From: Corallochytrium limacisporum
Lineage: Eukaryota > Opisthokonta
Assembly: GCA_002811645.1 (NCBI GenBank)
Contig: PDIP01000108.1
Span: 34,839 to 98,838, forward strand
DNA: 64,000 bases
Reading direction: 5' to 3'
The translations under genes were made by a program, and so were the position numbers. A model generated the notes under the pieces. The model worked only from the letters and a program-made list of their open reading frames with translations. It searched no databases and had not been told where the DNA came from. This document shows, in pieces, positions 51,359-60,200 of the stretch. Position 1 is the stretch's first letter. Every line of letters begins with the position of its first letter.

Positions 51359-53520
51359 GACTATGTCTTCTATACATACCTACCCCCTGCTCCGATGTCT
51401 GTCAGCGCGCTTCAGCAAGTGATCGACACCGTTTCCACGGCTCAAGTACCCGTACACATTCTACTGCTAATCTTAGTGTCTGTGGCAGAAATATGCACGT
51501 CAGGGCCTACGATGATTAAGCAGACATCACAGATCGTGTGCGTTTCGAATTCTGTCCGGTCGCGAAGACCGGCAATGGTGCCAACCAAGCTGCACAAGAG
51601 ACTTGGTGCTGAAACGCGCAAGAACCCACGGCGCTTTTTTCCTTCCCCCCCCCTTCCCGTTCCCNNNNNNNNNNNNNNNNNNNNNNNNNNNNNNNNNNNN
51701 NNNNNNNNNNNNNNNNNNNNNNNNNNNNNNNNNNNNNNNNNNNNNNNNNNNNNNNNNNNNNNNNNNNNNNNNNNNNNNNNNNNNNNNNNNNNNNNNNNNN
51801 NNNNNNNNNNNNNNNNNNNNNNNNNNNNNNNNNNNNNNNNNNNNNNNNNNNNNNNNNNNNNNNNNNNNNNNNNNNNNNNNNNNNNNNNNNNNNNNNNNNN
51901 NNNNNNNNNCCCTCCCCACCCCCTTCCCTCTGCCCGGAGGGCGCCGCCGTAGTAGCAGTAGTACTTAGTACCCGCCAAGAGTAAACCGCATCCGTCCGCA
52001 CTTCAATGGCTCTGCCCCGTGGGTGGCGAACACGACCATTGGAGATGACCGCGACTCACGGGGACAGCTTGCTTTGCCCTGAGTTGCCCAACATTTTACT
52101 CTTTGTCCGTTTCCCCTTTTGAAGAATTTTTAGATATTGTTTGGACTACCGACGGTCCCGTTGCTTCCTGACGCGACAGGAGTTGTCAACTGATACAGAA
52201 CGTACGAACAATGTACCGAAGCGGTGGGCTGACTTTTGCAACCGTTGGGGGTTCCGCGACGAAGAAAAGAAAACGGGCCCATCTCTCTGGTCCACCGCCA
52301 ATTTTCCTAGTCAATCTACCGGAGATCTTTGTTGCTTCCTGTTCCGACAGTACGGACCCCCTTAAATTCGGTTTTATACGCCCACACCGAACCCGTTCCA
52401 AACAATGGCTGCCAGTTAATTAGTTTTACACTAAACTGAACATCAAGAGTCAGACTGCAAGACATGGTCAACAATCCACAACATCTCTGCCACGCAGAAA
52501 GAGCACTTTGAAAAGCATCTCGGACCCCTTCGAAAGGCAAGACAACTCCAAACTGACTGTGATCGTAACCTGCCTATTCTGGAGGCAACTGGCCAAAGTT
52601 TCCATAACAGGCAGCGGTCTGCACCGTGGTTGGGCCGAGGAATTTTCCAACCTACACCGCTCGCTCACCCAACGCTTCGCCTTTTAAATTCTTTGTACGC
52701 CATTCTTCTTTAGATTTTGCGGTTGGCCCTTATTTTCCCGGGAAACCTCGTAAGCGCGCACGCGAACACGCTCGCCCCCCCCCCCCGCTGCCCTTCCATT
52801 TTCAGCGATGCTCTGAGAATTTGCGTGCGGAGGAGCGACAAGCATCTGCGCAGGAGTCAATGCTGAGCCGCCCAAGGATCAAATTGTGATGCTCACCAAG
52901 CTCACACTTGCATGATCGTTGTTAAGTTTACATCTATGCTCTTGACGTAAATTGAAAGCGGTGCATGATGAACGATGGTCTCAGTGGAGTCCCGAAGAGC
53001 ACCACCACCAGGCTTACCCTGCCCGCATTGGTCGCACACCCACCTTACCAATTACCTGAAAGCCCTAATAAAACTTATTTCATTAATTGAATTAGCTGAC
53101 TAGCGATCCGTGTTTCTGCAGTAAGTAAGTAGAATCCCGGCCAATACATTCAGGAGGGGCACTAGGTCAAAGGCTGCGGCTCTTGGCCTTCGAGGTCGTC
53201 CACCTCTGTCACATGGGTCTTTGGGGGGACCCCGGTCCGGTTGTACGGTGGTAATATACTACGCAACGTGACAGAAACTCGCACTGGAGTGTGACCGTTT
53301 GCTTCTTCGATAAAAGGCGGCTATGCTTCTCCCTGTTTATTCGATAGCTTACCTTTCTGTTGGAGGACGTTCAATTGGATCATATGCTTGGCCTTTAGTG
53401 CATTCGCAAAGCAACACGTGGTATTTGGATCACCACTGACAAGTGACGAACTAGAGAACCCGAGTTCTATTCTGACTGTTGCAGTTTATTAAGTAAAAGG
53501 TCCCGACGCCAAAAATAAAA
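51359..53520. other. Divergent region PAQR / CHCHD5 with assembly gap
   Basis: 2.2 kb containing a 245-base N run with C-rich flanks, then ordinary sequence with a C11 run near 52776. Frames across the N run are artefacts. No gene recognised. Confidence 0.5.
51665..51909. other. Assembly gap (N run) inside a C-rich tract
   Basis: 245 unknown bases between TTCCCCCCCCCCTTCCCGTTCCC on the left (given here as a C-rich edge) and CCCTCCCCACCCCCTTCCC on the right, mirroring the gap at 18306. Confidence 0.97.
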
Positions 53521-53877
53521 ATGGACGAAATTATTGCCGCTGTGCAGTATAGCTGTGCAGACGAGTTGGCCAAGTTTCAGCAATGTGTTGAGGCCAGCAA
53601 GGATGACTGGAATGAGAAGTGCGCTGTGCAGCAACAGAATCTAGCCGACTGCTCGAATCGGGTGGTGAAACCCCTGTTGGAGGTGCGCCAGCGCTGTAAA
53701 GACAAGTACCAGGCCTACCTGACATGTGTGGAGAACTCGGGCAAGAGCATAGACGACATGAATGCGGCTGATCAGGATGTCTTTGAGAAGGTTTGCCCTA
53801 AGGAGTTGGAAGCTTTCCGGACCTGTGCCGACGGCGTGCTTAAGGAGTTCGAAATGGCTCGGGAACAGACCAAGTAA
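53521..53877 (+). CDS. CHCHD5: CHCHD5/Mic14 twin CX9C protein
   Basis: Small mitochondrial intermembrane-space protein imported and oxidised by the Mia40 disulfide relay. The 118-residue protein has four perfect CX9C motifs: C12-C22, C34-C44, C59-C69 and C92-C102, forming two helical hairpins. The start and spacing (YSCADELAKFQQC, W30, then CAVQQQNLADC) align directly with human CHCHD5 (110 residues, with C-x9-C, W, C-x9-C at the same spacing), whereas NDUFA8 has longer flanks. No cleavable presequence, as expected for this import route. The role of CHCHD5/Mic14 beyond being an IMS protein is poorly known. Confidence 0.92.
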   Translation: MDEIIAAVQYSCADELAKFQQCVEASKDDWNEKCAVQQQNLADCSNRVVKPLLEVRQRCKDKYQAYLTCVENSGKSIDDMNAADQDVFEKVCPKELEAFRTCADGVLKEFEMAREQTK

Positions 53878-54953
53878 GGGACATCAAGCAGGTTGTCGAA
53901 ACACATCGTTGCACAAGCATATGGCATGTACATTATCGCATCGCGTTAAAATCAAGAAAAGTTGATAAAGAACATATACAAACTACCAAATTCCATCGTC
54001 AAGCTGACAACCGTGCACAAACCGTAAGAATCACACCATTTGCTTTGCCTCGTTCCGCCATCGGCGGCTTGGAGAGTCCCATACCAACCAACTGTCACCC
54101 AAAGCAAGAGATGGAAGATGTTGGACTCACCAGAGGCCAGCCCGTGATTCCCAGGCAAATCGTCATCGCCGATGGCACAGATCCGGAGCGCAAACGAGTT
54201 TTTCTTTCTTCGCTAACCCCATTTTAATATACGTCCCTGCCCTAACTTTCACTAAAAATTCCCCCGGGAGCGAGAGCGACATCGGTGCCGGTCGTCTTAG
54301 TTCAAAATATTACACAGTCCAGTGACCCAAGCGCAACAATTCCTCCCCCCCCCCCAACACACACAGAGACACACACACACAAAACTGCGTGAAGAGCAAA
54401 TTGGCGGCGTATACGCAATTACGTAGGTTCATGACTGGATATTCGCGGACACACTTATAATACATACCTCCACCACACAACAAAGGGTTTGCCCATGGCA
54501 CCAGAAATAGTCAGAAAATTCCTCCACGCAGCACAAGAAAAACTTTCCGCACGGAGGAAATAGGGGAAGGGCAGGCAGGGAGGCAGGCAGCCCCTGCAAC
54601 CCTCAACCGACGGATCCCCCCTTTCCTTCCCCGAAAATTCTTTTCACTTCCGTCTCGATCCGCGGTGTCACCATTGCTGCATTAATTAGGAACATTAGAT
54701 ACTGAAGTTGTAATGAGGAAGACCTGGGGACGTATCAGATACGCCCATCCTTAGACGGGATCAGGAGGTCCAGGAAAATTCAGTGTACTTTCTATAGCGA
54801 TCCGAAGCTGGGAGGGAAGGGGTGGGGGTCCACGGGTGACGAAAGAGAGCGGGACAGGCCAGCCAGTAAGGAAAGGGGGGATTCGGTTTTGGGCTACACA
54901 CCAACACACACCGGGCGGAAAACAATTGGTAACAAATCAAAAGGGAGAGAGAG

Positions 54954-55004
54954 AGACAGGGACAGGGACAGGAATAAAAGGGACAGGGACAGGGACAGGG
55001 ACAG
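54954..55004. repeat. (GACAGG)n hexanucleotide repeat
   Basis: Two to three GACAGG units, a short AATAAAAG break, then four more units and a GA-rich edge. Regular GGG tracts make it a G-quadruplex candidate. Confidence 0.9.
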
Positions 55005-55096
55005 AGAGAGAGGGGGGAGGGGCGGGTTGAGAAGCCGTAGGCACCCCCAAAGAAAACAAACACACACACCCAAACAGCGAGAATGTTCGAAGCGGG

Positions 55097-55121
55097 CCCC
55101 CCCCCGGGGGGGGGGGGGGGC
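55097..55121. repeat. C-run/G-run palindrome
   Basis: About nine C followed directly by about fourteen G, which can fold as a pure GC hairpin or form a quadruplex. Confidence 0.9.
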
Positions 55122-55986
55122 AGGCTGTGTGTTTGTTGTGATGCGCGCCCAAAAGATAACCGCCTCTGCGGTGGTTGTTGGTTACCCCGTGCCCGCGGTG
55201 GTGGATTTCTGGGGAGGGAGCGGTGGTTGTGTTGTGGCCTTTTCCCTTTTTTAATTTTTTTCGTTGGGCGAAAAAGCGGAGGCCGGTTTTCTTCTTATTT
55301 TTGGGAGGGGAGGGGGTGCTCCCCCTTTTTGCGCTAGGAAAAAAATGGAGCCCAGTTCAGCCCCCCTTTTTTCCATTTTTTTTTCTCTCCTTCGCGGCCT
55401 CTCTTCCTTCCCCACTGGTCGCCTGCTCCATTTTCCTTTCCGTCCAACCACCTCCCGCCCCGCGCCTAAGGAAAAAAGGGGAGGTGGGGGACGGGTGACG
55501 GGATTGGGACGCCGAGGGGATCGGCCGTTTCCCTTTTTACTTTTCTTGGCGGCTCAAAAGGCCAGTGCTCGGTGGCATTTTTCCTTTGGGCCTTTGGGGT
55601 GAGCAGTGGTGACGGTGTCGCGGGGGCCTGTGTGAAGGTTGGTTGCTCTCGATCTCCGAGTTCGCTGTGTGACTTGCTCCGTGGATAATTTTGACGTAAC
55701 AGTGGTGCGGTTTCGACAGGTGCGAGCCCTGAGTTGTTTGCCCTCGCTTGTCTCGGGTATTTGCTCCTCTCTGAGAGACTGTGAGGTTCATAAGACACTT
55801 GTCACTGATCCCAACTGGTACTTGGGAAATGTCGGGTCAGTCTCAATGGACCTTAACCAAAGTCAGTAAGCTAAAGCGTAGAGACTTTCACATATGGGGT
55901 GAATAGAGAGTTGGAACAGTATGTAGGCATCCAGCACATCACAAAAGACAACTCACTAAAGCTACAGACCCACCCACTACAAGACC

Positions 55987-57051
55987 ATGGGAAATTCGGT
56001 GCGGAAACAGGAGCTTAAGGAAGCTCGCAGTGAAAAGAACATCCGCTTTACCGAGAGAGAGCTGAAGGAGCTGCAAAAGCATTTCCATGCTGCAGCTGGA
56101 CCGGGCAACAGATTGAGCCGCAAAGATTTCTTCAGTATCATGCGCACAGTTGTGAGTCATGGCTGGAGTGAGGATAACCTCTTCCTCAGCCGACTCTTTG
56201 CTGCATTTGATGAAGACAATGACGGCACCATTGACTTTATGGAATTCATCAAAGGGTTCAATGTGTTTTTGAAGGGATCATTCGACGAAAAGCTTGAGCT
56301 GACTTTCAAACTTATCGATGTGAACCGCAATGACCACCTCGACCGGGACGAATTCTTCAAGATCCTACAGGACATGTACCAGACTCTCAGCATCATTGGC
56401 CATGATGAAAAGACTTGGGCAACCATTACGGGCTCTAGCATGTCACCGGGTACCCAGAGTATGCAAAATGCAGACATCAGTCCTGAGGACAGGGACGAAA
56501 TGCTCCATGATTTGATCGAGCGCATCTTCCAGGACCTGGACATTAACAATGACAACCAGATAAGTATCGCAGAGTTCCGATTACTGGCAATTAAGGAGCC
56601 AATGCTACTCGATTTTATTAGTAATGCTGTGCCGGAAGACTCCTTCCCGTCACCGTCTCCAGGTTCTCCACAGTCTCTCCGCGGCACCGGTGCTAGTATG
56701 GGACATGCTTTGCACTCCGAAACCCTTAATCCCCAAAATCCATACGCCGTCTCCGGGAAACTATCGGACCCTTCTTCGGGGGAAATCGGTGGACATCACT
56801 CAGAGAATTCGACATCGGCTCGCACTTCGATGGCACGACGGTCGAGCGTAGGCAATGAGGGACAGCCGCTGCTACGTGCCATTTCTGGTCCCGCCGGTGA
56901 CGGCAAGTGCTACCGTACAGTGCCTCTATCCGGCTCTGCTGTGGCCGCAGCAGCGGCCCAGCCTGGCGGGAATCGAAAGCCGGCAGATATCCGCAGTCCT
57001 TCGCGAACTACGCCAGAACAGGATGTCAGTCCACGTAAGCTTTCTTCATAA
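55987..57051 (+). CDS. EF-hand calcium-binding protein, calaxin/NCS-like
   Basis: Calcium sensor of 354 residues. The start MGNS offers Gly2 for N-myristoylation. EF-hand loops are at 75-86 (DEDNDGTIDFME, canonical), 111-122 (DVNRNDHLDRDE, with D in place of the usual Gly at loop position 6) and 185-196 (DINNDNQISIAE); the N-terminal fourth hand is degenerate. FDEDNDGTIDFMEFIKGFNVFLKG and the following DEKLELTFKLIDV resemble the calaxin (EFCAB1), NCS and calcineurin-B-like group, and AIKEPMLLDF corresponds to a calaxin C-terminal helix. From about 215 on the protein is a disordered Ser/Pro/Gly/Ala tail absent in those relatives. Exact subfamily is unresolved. AATAAA occurs at 57121. Confidence 0.85.
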   Translation: MGNSVRKQELKEARSEKNIRFTERELKELQKHFHAAAGPGNRLSRKDFFSIMRTVVSHGWSEDNLFLSRLFAAFDEDNDGTIDFMEFIKGFNVFLKGSFDEKLELTFKLIDVNRNDHLDRDEFFKILQDMYQTLSIIGHDEKTWATITGSSMSPGTQSMQNADISPEDRDEMLHDLIERIFQDLDINNDNQISIAEFRLLAIKEPMLLDFISNAVPEDSFPSPSPGSPQSLRGTGASMGHALHSETLNPQNPYAVSGKLSDPSSGEIGGHHSENSTSARTSMARRSSVGNEGQPLLRAISGPAGDGKCYRTVPLSGSAVAAAAAQPGGNRKPADIRSPSRTTPEQDVSPRKLSS

Positions 57052-57120
57052 GACGAAGGCCCTCTCTGGTTCTTGTCGATAGTCCCATCGAGTGATGATT
57101 CAGACATGAGTTGGACCATG

Positions 57121-57126
57121 AATAAA
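57121..57126 (+). promoter_or_regulatory. Polyadenylation signal AATAAA
   Basis: Canonical hexamer 70 bases after the EF-hand gene's stop, inside the 158-base gap before the convergent FIG4 stop. Confidence 0.55.
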
Positions 57127-57209
57127 ACATACTTTTAATGTACAAATACATTCACATGCTTGATATGCTTGAGGAAAGAACATCCCTGAGACCAAAGCTC
57201 CGTCGCATT

Positions 57210-60200
57210 CTACAGACTTAAGCGGCGTAACGGAGGGCGATTAGCATGGTCTGCACTGCGAGACCGCTGGAACTTGGTTGCGGCAGAGTTGAGTGCGGCT
57301 TCCAGCCTACGCGTGTCCACTGTTGCAGACGCGCGTGTGTGCCGTGTTACTCTATTGGAGCTGTCGTGAGTCGTCACCTGGGCTTTCTTGGACGGATCTG
57401 TGGAACGCTGTTTGCTCTGTGTCTTGCGGCGCTGTTTACGTCGGCGTTCCATCATGGCGCTGCGCTGAGCCAGAGTCATTTCCTCGCCTTCCACAACCTT
57501 CTCGTGAATGGCGTGACGTCCACCAGGTTTGGAATGGTAGACATTTCGTGGGTACGGTTTGCGGCGGGCTTTATTGCTCGCACGCACGTAGTCTTCGTAA
57601 ACAGCGTAGGGACTGCCCTTAGCGTACTGACGGCGTTCTTTGCCACCACTGCTGGTACCAACCCCGCCTCCTGCACCGCTGCCGGCACCGGGTGCCGCGT
57701 CCGGATCGGTCAGCTTTGGACCAGTCTGCGCAAGGTTCACGGCGGCGCCATAAATGACTTGTGATCCACTGCCAATGTCGGCAAAGCAGTCAGACTCCTC
57801 CCATTGGAATGCCTTCAAGTATTCCGAAGGATCACCGCCGACAACCTTCTGCAGTTCAACATCCAAGCGGCGTGAGTCCATTTCCGCTCGCAAATCCTCC
57901 TCAAGAGCTCCAAAATCGAAGGAGGTCGCCGTGAATCGCACCGGCGAAGGAGTCATAGATCGAGAACTGTTTCCATACGCAATGCTGTGTCCCTTGATCA
58001 TTCGCGGAGATACGTCGACATCGTGGTAGTCATCCCCCGATTCATGCATGATGCCGGCAACTGTGGCACTGTCGTGAAGATGGTGTTTGCGAATGCGATC
58101 ATTGGACAGTTTATGCGTCAAGTCATCACTAAAGCGAACCGGTGATGGAGGTGAGGGTGATCTACCATTGTGGTCACTGACGGCGAGAGAGACCTTCAGA
58201 TTACCGCCGTGACGTGGCGTCTTCGTTGGTGAACGCGGGGTGATTGCTACCGTGCCGCTGCCTTCCGGACCGGCCTCGCGCCTTGCAAGGACACTCGCAG
58301 TGGTGCGTGCTGAGTCGAGGGGAGAGATAGTCGTGTCCACCGCAGTCCAGCTCCGATGTGTCGTAGTGGCGCTCTCATTACCACTCTGCTGACCACCGCC
58401 GACACCGCGCGCAAAGCGCCTGCCGAAAGATCCAAAGATATTACGCCGTCCGCCACTTGAGGGACCCTCCGGCGAAACAGGCACCGGTAGTTTGGGCACT
58501 GGAGGTACACTCGTCCTAATATTGCCGGATTCTAAGTCTGAGTCCTCCGTATCGTTCCCCGGCAACTCACTTGTCACATTCCCACCAAGGTCAAGTGGAT
58601 CCTGGGCGGTGCCAAAGGAAACATACTTCTCATATACTTCCTCACTGCGATCTAAGGGCTTCTGGGGTATCAAATTTAAAGTCCGGCGTTGATTTGCTCT
58701 CATACTCATATTGTTCAAGCGTCCACGCCAAGGTCCTCGCATGACTTGACCTGGATCCATCTGTAGCATCAGCGATGTGTACTGATCGATGCCATGGGTG
58801 GATGAGGATTGCTCCGAACCATGAATATGCACGCGAGGAGGGGAGCCATCCGGTTGAGGTTGGCTCTCACTCCGCTCAAGACTGAGATCTGTGAGAATAT
58901 GTGCCGCGGAACCCTCGGCTAAATTTTGTAGCCTTCGACGGATTTCATCATCCTCAAACTTCAACGCACCTTGGCGTTCGCGTCGCTGCGCCTCATTTTG
59001 GCTGAAGAAAGGATCGGAAGCAGCATCCACAGTCGATGGCACAGTCTGCTGTCGCCGTACGGCACCGCTGGCGGCTCTGCCCCTTTTGCGGTCCAGCATC
59101 TCGCGACCCATGAAATCACCACCTGCCAGGGATCCTCGCCGTGGCAACCCGGAATCAGATCTCTCACGAACTGTCGAAACGGTCAGAGAGAGTCCACTAC
59201 CTACTTCTTCGGAACCTCCGTTGATTTGCCTCTTTTCTTTCCTCGGGGTCACTGAATCAGAGTGCTGCAGCGCCTTCCGACCAGTAGTTACGTGACCAGA
59301 GGATGGAGAGTTCCAAAAGTCATCCCGGAGGCTCGTCAAAATGGACGGCATATAGAAGTACTCAATGTTGCGATGGTGAGTCTTTACATGCTGCCGAAGA
59401 TGTTTCATCCACAATGTCGGCTCCAAAGAGTCAGTTGGTCGCCACTGGACCTGCCTCGGCAAGGGTGCCGTTAGCCAGTTGAGATAGCTCCGAGTGGCCT
59501 TCCGCCATCCATTCATTCTTGATTTGGTGCTCAAGCTAGACGGGGGTGCTGAACCCTGGTAGTGCAGAAAATAGTCAGATTCCATTGCCCAGATGTTCGG
59601 ACGCTTCGGGTTGGGCACGAAAACACCCAAGAAAACATTCATGGCAATTTGTTTCTCAGCATCATTGAAAGAGTTGTTGTAGTACCTCTGTAAGTTCGTG
59701 AACAAATCACGGGACTGTGCCTTCCATGCTGCCGGCATGCGATAGGTGTCGATCGTATTGACCAACTGAGAACCACCATACTGTAGGGCAATGGTGTCAC
59801 CCTTCTCCTCGTACATCTCTTCCAAGAGCTGCACACTTTCTGTGTCAAAGTCGAGATCTTGGTCTTCAGCGATCAGCCCAAGCGCTCGCAGCTGCAAAAC
59901 CATCGCATGCTTTCCAATCATAAACAGACATGCATTGGTTCGGTCAAGACAGTCTATACAGTTAACCCGAGGCACTCCGCTCTGACGATGCTTGGCAAAG
60001 TTTGGCTTGCGGGAAACTCTACACACCTTGTCAAAGGAGACCTGCTTCTGATCACTTGGATCCATACCCGACATCAATGAAGTGGTCGACGACTCGCCGG
60101 TATTGTTCCTGTCTTGCTTTCGCAACTTCTGGATTTCTGTAGTCGGAGGCGCGTACTCTGGTGGATCAGATGCGCCTGAACAAAAGAAGTGGGTCTCCTT

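Larger units (their letters stand above)
53878..55986. other. 2.1 kb intergenic region CHCHD5 / EF-hand gene
   Basis: Holds a C12 run at about 54344, a GACAGG hexanucleotide array at 54954-55004, a C9G14 palindromic run at 55097-55121 and a purine/pyrimidine-rich GC-skewed block to about 55500. No gene recognised. Confidence 0.55.
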
